Below, one piece after another: positions 25,362 through 33,450 of a DNA stretch of 33,450 nt. The stretch is taken from assembly GCA_014378845.1 (NCBI GenBank), contig JACMNB010000049.1, forward strand, positions 1 to 33,450, given 5' to 3'. Source of the DNA: Methylotenera sp. GTDB taxonomy: Bacteria; Pseudomonadota; Gammaproteobacteria; Burkholderiales; Methylophilaceae. The first letter of the stretch is position 1, and the number at the start of each line of letters is the position of its first letter. Position numbers and translations under genes: made by a program. The notes under the pieces were generated by a model, which was given only the letters and a program-made list of their open reading frames with translations, was not told where the DNA came from and did not search any database.

Positions 25362-27089
25362 ATGTTGAACTCATTACTAAGCCCTCTATTTAATCAAAAT
25401 AAATTCAGTCAATTGCTGGCCGATAATTCTCAGCGCATGTTGGCCTTAATGCTGTTAAGTTTGCATGCTTTTTTAATTTGGGGCGAGCAAGATACCTACT
25501 TACGACAATCATTTTTCTTGTGTACTTATGGTTTATTTTTGCTATGGCAACCTGTTTGGCGGGGCGTCGAAAAGCTCTCTTTTGCGGCACTTGCCATATT
25601 TGTTGCCATCGGTTTAATTGGGTTTTTCAATTTTAGCTGGTGGCTAACGGCGCTGTGGCTGGCTGTTTTATTTGGTTTGCTGGGCGGCCGCGTGTTTTCA
25701 GATGAATCTAAAGCCACGCGGTTGGTGCATATTTTGGCTGCCAGCTATCTGCTATCCATGTTGTTATTGTGGGTTGTGCCAAAGCTGCTGGGCGCTTCTA
25801 ACGACCTTGAAGCGGCAAAATTTGTCATTACCTATTTAACGCCCATTTTGCCAGCCGCCATTTTATTCATTAATAAACAGGTTACTAAAAGCGGGCAATT
25901 GCCTGTTTTAGATTTCTTTTACACACTATTGTTAATGTTGGTGGCGCTTATTTTGGTGTTGGCTAGCTACGCCATTGGTACGCTGCAATCGGTTAATTAT
26001 ATTCAAGTGATGTTTATTGCTATATTCGGCTTGGCTTTTGTGCTGGCCGCGTTTAGCTTACTGTGGCAGCCGAGTACGCGTTTTTCGGGCATCGAGCTGC
26101 TGATGTCGCGCTACCTACTTAGTATTGGTATGCCGTTTGAAAAATGGGTGAAAAATATTGCTGCATTGGGCGAGATTGAATCGACACCAAATGGTTTTAT
26201 GCAAGCCGCCATGTTAGAGATGAAAGCGTTGCCATGGGTAACGGGCGTTAATTGGCTGGCCGATGAAACGCAAGGCAAACTGGGCGAATTATCTAACCAT
26301 GTAACACATTTTAATTTTAAAGATTTTCACATGAGTTTGCACACGCGTTGGCAAATTTCGCCCGCGCTATATGTGCATGTTAAGTTGCTGATGCAAATTA
26401 TGGGCGAATTTTATGAAGCGAAACGCCGCGAGGAAACGCTGCGCCAAAACGCTTATATGCAGGCGTTTTACGAGACTGGTAGCCGCCTGACGCACGACAT
26501 TAAAAATATTTTGCAATCGGTTGGCACGCTGGTTTCTGCCGCCGAGCAAACTGAGCATAAAGACGAGCAAGCCTTATTGCAGCTAATTCGCAAGCAATTG
26601 CCCGTATTAAACACACGCATTGCCGCCACGCTAGATAAACTTAAAGCGCCTAGCGAAGAAAAAAAACGGCTAGAGAAAATGTCTGCCTGGTGGAAAAACT
26701 TACAACAGCGCCATCAGCACGACAGAATTGAATTTTTGGCGGAAAAACTGCCCAACTATGAAATAAATGCCGAGGTATTAGACAGCGTGCTGGATAATTT
26801 ACTAAATAATGCGCTAGAAAAAACCAAGTATCAACCTAACACCACCATTAAAGTAGAAATGTTAGAAAATACAGAAAACGGCTTTTATATTGAGGTAACC
26901 GATACTGGCAAAGCGATGGATTTTGGCGTTGCTAATGATTTATTTAAGAAGCATATTGCCTCGCACAATGGCCTGGGTGTTGGTTTGTATCACGCCGCGC
27001 AAGATTGTAAGCAAGCAGGCTATGCACTAAATTTAGCCAGCAATGTGAATGGTGCGGTGAGTTTTAAAGTGGGGCTTAACGTCGTTTAA
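25362..27089 (+). CDS. Membrane sensor histidine kinase, PrsK-like
   Basis: The 575-residue protein has about eight hydrophobic helices up to residue 235, then a GAF-like region (about 245-355). The phosphoacceptor box is RLTHDIKNILQSVG with H378. A HATPase domain follows with N-box DNLLNNALEK (around 478-487), a DTG motif and glycine-rich GLGVGLY (around 540). The order multi-helix sensor, GAF, HDxKN box and ATPase is that of PrsK kinases, which partner NtrC-type regulators acting at sigma-54 promoters. No response regulator gene is adjacent, so the partner is encoded elsewhere. The divergent gene is the pseudopilin. The PrsK assignment is from architecture, not a search. Confidence 0.85.
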   Translation: MLNSLLSPLFNQNKFSQLLADNSQRMLALMLLSLHAFLIWGEQDTYLRQSFFLCTYGLFLLWQPVWRGVEKLSFAALAIFVAIGLIGFFNFSWWLTALWLAVLFGLLGGRVFSDESKATRLVHILAASYLLSMLLLWVVPKLLGASNDLEAAKFVITYLTPILPAAILFINKQVTKSGQLPVLDFFYTLLLMLVALILVLASYAIGTLQSVNYIQVMFIAIFGLAFVLAAFSLLWQPSTRFSGIELLMSRYLLSIGMPFEKWVKNIAALGEIESTPNGFMQAAMLEMKALPWVTGVNWLADETQGKLGELSNHVTHFNFKDFHMSLHTRWQISPALYVHVKLLMQIMGEFYEAKRREETLRQNAYMQAFYETGSRLTHDIKNILQSVGTLVSAAEQTEHKDEQALLQLIRKQLPVLNTRIAATLDKLKAPSEEKKRLEKMSAWWKNLQQRHQHDRIEFLAEKLPNYEINAEVLDSVLDNLLNNALEKTKYQPNTTIKVEMLENTENGFYIEVTDTGKAMDFGVANDLFKKHIASHNGLGVGLYHAAQDCKQAGYALNLASNVNGAVSFKVGLNVV

Positions 27090-27105
27090 AATAGTGATTG
27101 ACTGC

Positions 27106-27133
27106 AAAAAAGGTGGCAATAGCCACCTTTTTT
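27106..27133 (+). terminator. Bidirectional Rho-independent terminator between kinase and cytochrome c4 genes
   Basis: A perfect GGTGGC/GCCACC stem with AATA loop is extended by six A-T pairs, giving a U-tract on both strands. It lies 16 bp after the kinase stop and 36 bp after the end of the convergent cytochrome gene, so it can serve both. Confidence 0.93.
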
Positions 27134-27169
27134 ATTAACTTGATTGTCTGGCTAAATAATGCATAAAAA

Positions 27170-27832
27170 TTAACGCAAACCTTGCATATAATCGGCCACC
27201 GCTTGCATCTCTGCATCGGTCATTTTGGCAGCAATAGTCATCATCATGGGCGCATTGGCGCGCTCGCCCGTGCGTAATGTGCGCAGTTGTTGTAAATTGT
27301 AATCAGCATGTTGGCCAGCCATCCTTGGATATTGTTTAGGAATGCCAGCACCATTGGCACCGTGACAAGCTGCGCATGCTGGTACGCCCGTTGCAGCGAT
27401 GCCGCCGCGGTAAATTTTTTCACCCAGCGAACCCGCGCCATTACTTTTTGCTTTACCTAAGGCTTGTTTTTGACCTGCGAAATAGGCTGCTAAATCTTTC
27501 ATCTCAGCAGTTGATAAAGCACCTGCAATACCGCTCATTACCGCATTGGCGCGTTTGCCTTCTTTAAAATTGGTCAATTGTTTTAATAAATATTCAGGAT
27601 GTTGGCCTGCCAATTTTGGATTTAAACTTATCACGCTATTACCATCACCGCCGTGACAAGCTGAACAAACTGCTTGTACGGTTTTTTCTGCAGCGCTTTT
27701 TTCTGGCACTATCTTGTTTGCGGCTAGCTCTACAGGCAGCTGTTTTGCCACGGTTTCAACCGCATACGTTGGCAGCGCAACTAGTGTTAACGTGAATAAA
27801 ATAGCACAAGCACTTTTTAATACAATTTGCAT
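27170..27832 (-). CDS. Dihaem cytochrome c4
   Basis: Periplasmic, usually membrane-associated, two-haem electron carrier linking the bc1 complex to terminal oxidases. Two haem motifs are present, CSACHGGDG and CAACHGANG, one in each homologous half, each with a downstream methionine-containing segment. I chose the start at 27832 (MQIVLKSACAILFTLTLVA) because GGAG lies at good distance and a clean signal peptide results, ending TYA-VET. The frame is open for 29 more codons upstream, but these are low-complexity AT-rich sequence. Length from this start is 220 residues. Confidence 0.93.
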   Translation of the reverse strand: MQIVLKSACAILFTLTLVALPTYAVETVAKQLPVELAANKIVPEKSAAEKTVQAVCSACHGGDGNSVISLNPKLAGQHPEYLLKQLTNFKEGKRANAVMSGIAGALSTAEMKDLAAYFAGQKQALGKAKSNGAGSLGEKIYRGGIAATGVPACAACHGANGAGIPKQYPRMAGQHADYNLQQLRTLRTGERANAPMMMTIAAKMTDAEMQAVADYMQGLR

Positions 27833-28004
27833 CACAACTCCAAAAATACTAAACAATTTACAACAATTAAAAAAATTAAAAAAATTAAAAATTAATGAAA
27901 TAATTAAAAATATAAGCAATTCAACTAATTAAGCGCGCATTTTATCAAACTTGAGCAGTTCGTGATAGCATTTGCGCCTTAGACAAATTGCAAATCGCCA
28001 ACTC

Positions 28005-28607
28005 ATGCCTTTATTTCAAAACGCCACTTTTTTTATATCTGCCCATCATTTGCGCGATTTACCGCCAGCCTCGGGCATTGAAGTGGCCTTTGCTGGCCGC
28101 TCAAACGCGGGTAAATCAAGCGCTTTAAATACATTAGCCAATCATAATCGCTTGGCTTATGTCAGCAAACAGCCAGGCCGCACGCAATTGATTAACTTTT
28201 TTACGCTAGGCAACGACAGGCATTTAGTCGATTTACCTGGCTATGGTTACGCCAAAGTACCAGAAGCCATGCGCGCGCATTGGCAAAGCGTGTTGGCGCG
28301 CTATTTAAGCGAACGTGCCAGTCTTGGCGGCCTTGTTTTAGTGATGGATAGCCGCCATCCACTGCAACCACTAGACCGCCAAATGTTGGATTGGTTTTGC
28401 CCCAGCGGCAAACCTGTGCACGTTTTATTAACAAAGTCAGATAAATTATCTCGCGGCGAAGCGGGTTTAACGCTTGCCAAAACGCGTAAAGAGTTGCTAG
28501 CTATTTGGGGCGATAATGTAAGTGTGCAATTGTTTAGTAGCAGTAAAAAACTGGGTGTGGAAGAGGCCGAGAAGATTATTGGCGCTTGGTTATTTACAAG
28601 CGCTTGA
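28005..28607 (+). CDS. engB: Ribosome biogenesis GTPase EngB/YsxC
   Basis: Small TRAFAC GTPase needed for assembly of the large ribosomal subunit. GTP-binding motifs are G1 GRSNAGKS, G3 DLPGYG and G4 TKSD, and the G2 threonine lies in [11 protein letters not shown]. The ATG at 28005 ([10 protein letters not shown]) matches the usual N-terminus of relatives; a TTG at 27972 would add 11 residues but has no better ribosome-binding site. Length from the chosen start is 200 residues. It is divergent from cytochrome c4, across an AT-rich spacer. Confidence 0.94.
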   Translation: MPLFQNATFFISAHHLRDLPPASGIEVAFAGRSNAGKSSALNTLANHNRLAYVSKQPGRTQLINFFTLGNDRHLVDLPGYGYAKVPEAMRAHWQSVLARYLSERASLGGLVLVMDSRHPLQPLDRQMLDWFCPSGKPVHVLLTKSDKLSRGEAGLTLAKTRKELLAIWGDNVSVQLFSSSKKLGVEEAEKIIGAWLFTSA

Positions 28608-28642
28608 ATTCTTAGTACTAAATTATGAAAGATTATCAACAC

Positions 28643-29149
28643 ATGAAATTAATTAAATTACTTTTAACTATTTTTGTGTTGGCATCTATTTTTTCATGTG
28701 CTGCTCAGAAAAAACCTGCAAAGAAAATTTCACGACACTATTTGATAGAAGTTGAAGGCAACTACCAAAAAATCAACCGAGTGGAAGATCTACCAAGCGT
28801 CATTACAAATTATTTTGGAAAGCAAAGATTCGATAGAGATATGGTTGGCCCTGAAGGTGAGTTTAATGGAAGCCGCGGTACCAAGTTGATTAGAGCTGGG
28901 AACGCAGGGGAAATATGGTTTATTGATTTTTGGATGGGTGGTACGGGAGTTTCCCAAACATTCATGGCGTTTAGAGTGAAAGATAACAAGATTTTATCTA
29001 TTGGGGCTGTTTACCAAGGTCAACTAGAAGATTTAACTATCGAAGAATTAAAAAGTCGATTACCTATGAAACCTGAATGTGTTAAAAAGCAAGAAAACTA
29101 CTTGCAGTATGTTTATGAAACTGGCTATAACTTATGCCCTTCGAACTGA
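28643..29149 (+). CDS. Unknown small exported protein, possibly a lipoprotein
   Basis: I do not recognise this family. From the ATG at 28643 it is 168 residues: a hydrophobic signal (MKLIKLLLTIFVLASIFSCA) ending at a cysteine in the context IFSC, which is near but not a perfect lipobox, since Phe at -2 is unusual. Then comes a basic segment KKPAKKISRHY and a compact body with GEIWFIDFWMGGTG. Two further cysteines lie near the C-terminus. A second in-frame ATG at 28625 would add six residues. Codon use (AGA, ATA, GGA) is more AT-biased than in engB or trmB, which may indicate horizontal gain. It ends 1 bp from the convergent trmB stop. Confidence 0.7.
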   Translation: MKLIKLLLTIFVLASIFSCAAQKKPAKKISRHYLIEVEGNYQKINRVEDLPSVITNYFGKQRFDRDMVGPEGEFNGSRGTKLIRAGNAGEIWFIDFWMGGTGVSQTFMAFRVKDNKILSIGAVYQGQLEDLTIEELKSRLPMKPECVKKQENYLQYVYETGYNLCPSN

Positions 29150-29150
29150 G

Positions 29151-29870
29151 CTAATAACGCTTTAAAAACACCAAATCCCAAACGCCGTGGCCTAGTTTAA
29201 TTCCTCTGTTTCCAAACTTAGTCAACGGCCTGTAGCTCGGTTTTTCAGCATATTCACTTGTGGTATTTTGCAATTGCGGTTCAGCTTTTAAAACGTCCAA
29301 AACCCATTCTGCGTATTCTTGCCAATCGGTTGCCACGTGTAAATAGCCGCCAGTTTTTAGTTTAGAACATAGCAGTTTTACAAACTCGGATTGAATCAAT
29401 CTGCGTTTATGGTGGCGCATTTTATGCCACGGGTCAGGGAAGAAAATATGCACGCCATCCAAGCTGGCATCGGCAAGCATATTTTGCAAAACCTCTACCA
29501 CATCGTGCTGAATAATGCGGATGTTAGTAAGCGCTAACTCCTCGATTAGCTTAAGCAGCGCGCCGACGCCAGGTGTATGCACCTCAGCCGCGAGAAAATC
29601 ATAATCGGGCAAAGTTTGCGCGATTTTGGCGGTGGTTTCGCCCATGCCAAAACCAATTTCGAGTATTTTTTTATTGGGTTGAATCTGTGAGTCTTTTCTA
29701 CCAAATAGCACATTTAAGTCGATGCCCTGCAAGCCATATTCCACGCCATACCTAGGCCATTGTGTTTCTAGCGCATTGGCTTGGCCTTTGGTGACGCGGC
29801 CTTGGCGCAGCACAAAACTGCGAATGCGGCGATTTTTTAGATCATTTTCATTTTTGGCAATTTCAGTCAT
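29151..29870 (-). CDS. trmB: tRNA (guanine-N7-)-methyltransferase
   Basis: Methylates G46 in the variable loop of tRNAs using S-adenosylmethionine. The SAM site is [15 protein letters not shown], and the catalytic/tRNA-binding segment [18 protein letters not shown] is typical of TrmB. I place the start at 29870 ([10 protein letters not shown]), giving 239 residues. A TTG at 29921 opens the same frame further upstream, but those 17 codons are translated from a REP-type palindrome and are surely not native. The C-terminus ends LKRY. Confidence 0.95.
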   Translation of the reverse strand: MTEIAKNENDLKNRRIRSFVLRQGRVTKGQANALETQWPRYGVEYGLQGIDLNVLFGRKDSQIQPNKKILEIGFGMGETTAKIAQTLPDYDFLAAEVHTPGVGALLKLIEELALTNIRIIQHDVVEVLQNMLADASLDGVHIFFPDPWHKMRHHKRRLIQSEFVKLLCSKLKTGGYLHVATDWQEYAEWVLDVLKAEPQLQNTTSEYAEKPSYRPLTKFGNRGIKLGHGVWDLVFLKRY

Positions 29871-29884
29871 GGCGCGAATTATAC

Positions 29885-29947
29885 TGTAGGAGCGACGCCC
29901 CGTCGCGAAACAATGGTGCAAAATCGCGACGAGGCGTCGCTCCTACA
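29885..29947. repeat. REP-like palindrome (GTAGGAGCGACG type) between midA-like gene and trmB
   Basis: Arms at 29885-29908 and 29924-29947 are 24-bp inverted copies with a single mismatch, around a 15-nt loop. The arm starts TGTAGGAGCGACG and ends CGTCGCGA, which resembles REP elements known from Pseudomonas and other Proteobacteria that are spread by RAYT transposases. GC content is far above the surroundings. The outer edge supplies the stop codon of the MidA-like gene (TAG at 29943-29945). Confidence 0.9.
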
Positions 29948-31109
29948 AAGTATGCGCTTTATCACCGCTTTTAAAGCCGATTAAATCTTCTTCAATGCCA
30001 CGGCTAAACGCAATCACCTTAAACAATTCGCCCATTTCGGCGGGTGATAATAACTTTTGCACAGCGGCGGCAAGTGGTGCGTAAACCGCCATATTGCTGG
30101 GCGAAACCTCAGCCAATAAATCAAGCATGCCACAATTGATTAAAAAGCTGGCTTGGTTGCAATAGCCCGCCAAACTTAGGCCTTGCGAAACGCCAGCCTC
30201 GGCAATCGCAGTAAAATTGACGTGTGCGGTAATATCTTGTAAGCCAATATTAATCAGCGGATTGCTATGTGCGTAATGCTGAAAATGACACATGAGCGTA
30301 CCTTGATTGCGCTGTGGATGATAATATTCTGCCGCACCAAACCCGTAATCGAGCATTAAAATAACGCCCTGTTTTAAGCAATCTGCTAAGCTATTGATTA
30401 AGCCTGCAGCGGCTGGGCAGGCTTCAGTTAGATAATGATTTGGTAGCGAGTAAGTGCTAACTTCATCATGCAATTTGCCTTTTTGTAATGGCTTATCTTG
30501 CCAGATCAACTCTCGCTCAAACGCAAGCCCGCGCTCACACAAGCCTGCCTCTGTATTAACAATTAAATGTGCAGGAATTGCGTCTAATACTTCGTTACCC
30601 ACTATTAAACCGACAAAATTTGTTGGTAAGGCATCCAGCCAAACCACGCGCTTAAATAAATCGGCTGATAGTCTTTTTTGCAAAGTCTCGCGCTGTATTT
30701 GGCGCAAGTAGTCGCTTACTTCTAATATAAAATACTCGGCTGGCAAAGTGTTTAATTGTTGCAATTCTAGTAACATACCTGCGGCTAATATACCCGTGCC
30801 AGCGCCTAATTCCAACATGTTGGCTACTAAGTGGTTGCCACTGCTTTCAGCTAAAATTTGTGCCGCTTGGCGGGCTAATGTTTTTGCAAATAACGTTGAA
30901 ATTTCTGGTGCCGTAACAAAATCACCACCTTTGCCGAACTTCTTAGCGCCGCCGCTGTAATAACCTAGTGCTGGCAAATATAAAGCCATGTGCATAAAAG
31001 TAGCAAAATTTATCCAACCGCCAGATTCAGTAATTTTTTGTGCAATGTTGTCCGTCAAAACTTGGCTGTGCGCAAGTTCGGCGGGCGATGCGATAGGTAG
31101 TGGATGCAT
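29943..31109 (-). CDS. SAM-dependent methyltransferase, MidA/NDUFAF7 family
   Basis: COG1565-type class I methyltransferase related to mitochondrial NDUFAF7 (MidA), which methylates an arginine of a complex I subunit; the bacterial substrate is unknown. The SAM motif is LELGAGTGILAAGML (near residue 100), preceded by GKGGDFVTAPEISTLFAKTLARQ, and VILMLDYGFGAAEYYHP lies further on. The 388 residues are typical. The stop codon lies within the REP-like repeat, so the last residue or two may be altered. It is divergent from the SDR gene, 84 bp apart. Confidence 0.92.
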   Translation of the reverse strand: MHPLPIASPAELAHSQVLTDNIAQKITESGGWINFATFMHMALYLPALGYYSGGAKKFGKGGDFVTAPEISTLFAKTLARQAAQILAESSGNHLVANMLELGAGTGILAAGMLLELQQLNTLPAEYFILEVSDYLRQIQRETLQKRLSADLFKRVVWLDALPTNFVGLIVGNEVLDAIPAHLIVNTEAGLCERGLAFERELIWQDKPLQKGKLHDEVSTYSLPNHYLTEACPAAAGLINSLADCLKQGVILMLDYGFGAAEYYHPQRNQGTLMCHFQHYAHSNPLINIGLQDITAHVNFTAIAEAGVSQGLSLAGYCNQASFLINCGMLDLLAEVSPSNMAVYAPLAAAVQKLLSPAEMGELFKVIAFSRGIEEDLIGFKSGDKAHTL

Positions 31110-31193
31110 TCCATATTATAATGTGCTCAGCCTTAAAATAGGCAGGCTAATCATCAAGCACTTTTAACAAAAATACTTAGAAAAGAGTAAAGC

Positions 31194-31946
31194 GTGACGT
31201 TAAGTTTAAACAATAAAGTAGTATTAATTACTGGCGGCGCAAAACGCGTGGGCGCGGCCATTTGTCGTGAGCTGCACACACACGGTGCACAATTAATGAT
31301 TCACTATAATAAATCGCACATTGAGGCGCGCGCGCTACAAGCCGAGCTTAATTTGCAACGTGCTAATAGCGTGGCAATCATTCAAGGTGATTTACTCAAT
31401 ATGGCAGTATTGCCGAGTTTAGTGCATGAAACGGTGAATCAGTTTGGCCATTTAGACGTGCTTATTAACAATGCCAGCAGCTATTATTCAACAGAAATTG
31501 GCAAAATTAGCGAGGATAACTGGCACGATTTAATGGGCAGCAACCTTAAAGCACCGATGTTTTTAGCACAAGCAGCAGCGGCGGAGTTACGTAAAAACCA
31601 CGGCTGTATTGTGAACATTACTGACATGCATATTGAACGGCCGAAAAAAGGCTATGTGGTGTATAGCGTGGCAAAAGCGGGTTTGGTGACGCTGACAAAA
31701 TCGCTGGCGCATGAGCTTTCGCCTGAAGTGCGTGTAAATGCAGTAGCCCCAGGCCCCGTGCAATGGCCAGAAAATAACCCGCAATTTGATGAGGTTTATC
31801 GGCAACGCGTTATCTCGCAAACCCTACTAAAACGCGTGGGCGAAGCGGCCGATATAGCCAAAGCGGTGAAATTTTTAATCGCCGATGCGCCGTTTATTAC
31901 AGGCCATGTGCTGGCGGTGGATGGTGGACGCAGTTTAAATCTGTAA
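31194..31946 (+). CDS. Pteridine reductase-like short-chain dehydrogenase (FolM-like)
   Basis: NAD(P)H-dependent SDR. The Rossmann motif is TGGAKRVGAA, whose basic KR is typical of NADPH-binding pteridine reductases. NNAS is present at LINNASS and the catalytic Tyr-x3-Lys is in YSVAKAGL. The usual Ser of the SDR catalytic triad is replaced by Asp (ITDMH), as in pteridine reductase/FolM-type enzymes. It starts with GTG at 31194, weakly preceded by AAAAGAG. Length 250 residues. Likely reduces a pterin or dihydrofolate; the exact substrate is inferred. Confidence 0.88.
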   Translation: MTLSLNNKVVLITGGAKRVGAAICRELHTHGAQLMIHYNKSHIEARALQAELNLQRANSVAIIQGDLLNMAVLPSLVHETVNQFGHLDVLINNASSYYSTEIGKISEDNWHDLMGSNLKAPMFLAQAAAAELRKNHGCIVNITDMHIERPKKGYVVYSVAKAGLVTLTKSLAHELSPEVRVNAVAPGPVQWPENNPQFDEVYRQRVISQTLLKRVGEAADIAKAVKFLIADAPFITGHVLAVDGGRSLNL

Positions 31947-32039
31947 GAAAATTCACTTGCTATACAAATGTTGTTGAAAGCCCACGAACATTCTTCGTAT
32001 TGCTAGCGGGTTACCTAACACCAAAGTTGCATCGGTCAC

Positions 32040-32426
32040 TTACTGATACTTTAACTCTAACAACCCTTTAAGTTTCTCTTGGCTCAGCTCATCCACACCT
32101 TGGTTAACATATTGATCAAGCACGAAAGTTAAAAAACTTTGTTGTTTATCCTTAAATGATTGATGGACTATAAGCTTAGCGGCGCTTGCACGTTCTGTAC
32201 GCGTAAGCGGTGTGAGTGAATAGGCCACATTGGCCAGCACATCAAAAATATCACTATTTTCAGCACCTATCATCATTTGCATTTCTGCCAACTGTGCTCT
32301 GCCAAAACCCTTTTCAGCCAAGCCTTCTAGCAATTTTTTTCGAGTCTCTGAGTTGCTCCAAATTTCTCGCAACTCATCTTCATTTTTAAAAAACTCTGGT
32401 ACCTTTAAACACTTAACATTAGGCAA
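32040..32426 (-). pseudogene. hsdR: Type I restriction enzyme HsdR, C-terminal fragment after frameshift
   Basis: The frame encodes LREIWSNSETRKKLLEGLAEKGFG and about 100 further residues, which match the C-terminal domain of EcoEI-type HsdR subunits. It is in a different frame from the upstream motor fragment (32405-33450) and overlaps it by 22 bp. The only possible start is a TTG inside the T-run at 32425-32430, with no ribosome-binding site, so it is a continuation of hsdR rather than a separate gene. Confidence 0.8.
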
Positions 32427-33450
32427 AAAAGTGCTTCCATAAACTGGGCGGATGACATTGGCCTGCCATCTGCGCTCCAGAACGTTGTTGCCATCATGTG
32501 TTGTATAGAGCGCTCTTTTCCATCGCGCAACTTTACTTTAATTTTTTTCTTGGTCTCGTATTCGGCCTCATTTTGCTTCATCTCCCTTGGCTCACGCAGC
32601 GTTTTTTCTGCTTTTTCACTGCTTAAGTTTTCCGCCAGTTCAATCGGTTCGCCATCCCACTCTGGGTCGCTAAAGTGGTGATGGGCTTTTACAAAATCAA
32701 CAATCGTAAAGTATTCTTTGCCATCATATAACCGTGTGCCACGACCAATAATCTGCTTAAACTCAATCATGCTGTTCACAGGGCGCATCAGCACAATATT
32801 GCGCACATTGCGTGCATCTACTCCAGTAGAAAGCTTTTGCGAAGTGGTGAGAATAGTTGGGATGCTTTTTTCGTTATCTTGAAAATTGCGCAAAGATTGC
32901 TCACCACGCTCGCCATCTGCGGCCGTTACGCGCACGCAATAATTTGGGTCTTTACTCGAGCTGTTATTAGACATGTAAAGCTGATTGATTAAATCACGCA
33001 CGGCTAAGGCGTGGTCTTGCGTGGCGCAAAATACCAGCGTTTTTTCACGCTGATCTATTTGCTGCATTATCAGCTTGACGCGATATTCCTCGCGCTGCTT
33101 TATTTCAATAATGCGGTTAAAATCTGCTTCAAGGTAACGCTTACCTTCTTCAATATCGCCTTCCACCAAATAATCATCAGCGGTATAAACATACTCATCC
33201 AAAGTATTCGCAATCTGCTTTACTTTAAATGGCGTTAAAAAGCCAACATTAATACCTTCTTTAAGTGAGTAGCTATATACAGGCTCACCAAAATAGGCGT
33301 ATATATCCGCATTATCTTTACGCTTAGGTGTCGCGGTTAAGCCCAGTTGCACAGCGGGGCTAAAATGCTCCAAAATACCGCGCCAATTACTTTCATCATT
33401 GGCGCCACCACGGTGACACTCATCAATAATAATTAAATCAAAAAAATCTG
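32405..33450 (-). pseudogene. hsdR: Type I restriction enzyme subunit R (EcoEI type), motor part, 5' end beyond window
   Basis: Superfamily 2 helicase/translocase part of a type I restriction endonuclease. The Walker B box DECHRGGAN is at about 33400-33424, motif III LGLTATPKR follows, and motif VI is IIGRGTRLYDG. The frame is open to the window edge, so the true start is upstream. The reading ends prematurely with ALFCLMLSV and a stop, just where relatives continue into the C-terminal domain now found in another frame. hsdM and hsdS are not in the window. Nuclease activity cannot be judged since the N-terminal domain lies outside. Confidence 0.85.

Noticed and set aside
27840-27905. AT-rich ATTAAAAAA-like repeats upstream of cytochrome c4
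   Set aside because: Simple low-complexity sequence; spacing is irregular and no CRISPR or iteron pattern is present.
27833-27919. Upstream extension of cytochrome c4 by 29 codons
   Set aside because: The extra codons come from AT-rich low-complexity sequence with no ribosome-binding site, while the ATG at 27832 has GGAG and a clean signal peptide.
29871-29921. Longer trmB reading starting at a TTG
   Set aside because: The added residues are translated from the REP-like palindrome; the family N-terminus fits the ATG at 29870.
32405-32426. Programmed -1 frameshifting to join the two hsdR frames
   Set aside because: The run is read CTT TTT TGC, which does not give a canonical X XXY YYZ slippery heptamer, and a mutation or sequencing error is simpler. 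Kept only as a check in the findings.

Overview
The window looks like chromosomal core sequence from a methylotrophic betaproteobacterium, most likely family Methylophilaceae (Methylotenera/Methylophilus group). Three things point there: a 3-hexulose-6-phosphate synthase (the RuMP-cycle formaldehyde-fixing enzyme), moderately low GC, and gene orders typical of Betaproteobacteria (tRNA-Thr/Tyr/Gly/Thr-tuf, sspA-sspB beside petABC, his-tatABC, mlaFEDCB-ibaG-murA-his). The genus is inferred, not proven. Almost every gene between 1 and 25.1 kb lies on the minus strand.

Layout. 1-905: start of EF-Tu and four tRNA genes. 991-4904: sspB, sspA and the three subunits of the cytochrome bc1 complex (petC, petB, petA). 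5034-6999: a Nif3-like metal protein and, divergently, a membrane-anchored HtrA/DegS-type protease. 7051-8496: tatC, tatB, tatA. 8515-17109: an almost complete histidine operon (hisE, I, F, A, H, B, C, D, G) with a HIT protein at its end and an RuMP enzyme gene (hps) embedded between hisC and hisB. 17126-19048: murA, a monothiol glutaredoxin and a BolA/IbaG protein. 19101-20815: a two-gene ABC-2 exporter. 20964-24257: the Mla outer-membrane lipid-asymmetry operon. 24415-27089: a lone type II/IV pseudopilin under a candidate sigma-54 promoter, divergent from a PrsK-like membrane histidine kinase. 27170-31946: cytochrome c4, engB/ysxC, an unknown small secreted protein, trmB, a MidA-like methyltransferase and a pteridine reductase-like SDR. 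32040-33450: the 3' part of a type I restriction hsdR gene, apparently frameshifted.

Functional links: the bc1 Rieske subunit is a probable client of the Tat system encoded 2 kb away. Histidine synthesis and the RuMP cycle share the ribulose-5-phosphate/PRPP pool, but hps has its own promoter, strong ribosome-binding site and terminator and so looks like an independent unit inside the his cluster. MurA, Mla and the BolA protein serve the cell envelope.

The most unusual features are: a chain of tiny overlapping ORFs made from a 14-bp tandem repeat between tatB and tatC; a hexulose-phosphate synthase with an added transmembrane helix and an Ala/Pro repeat tail; three different palindromic intergenic repeat families; and the disrupted hsdR. 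No CRISPR array, prophage, IS element or clearly new multi-gene system was seen. No stretch longer than 300 bases lacks a gene; the longest is 293 bp at 25069-25361, which holds the divergent promoters of the pseudopilin and the kinase.
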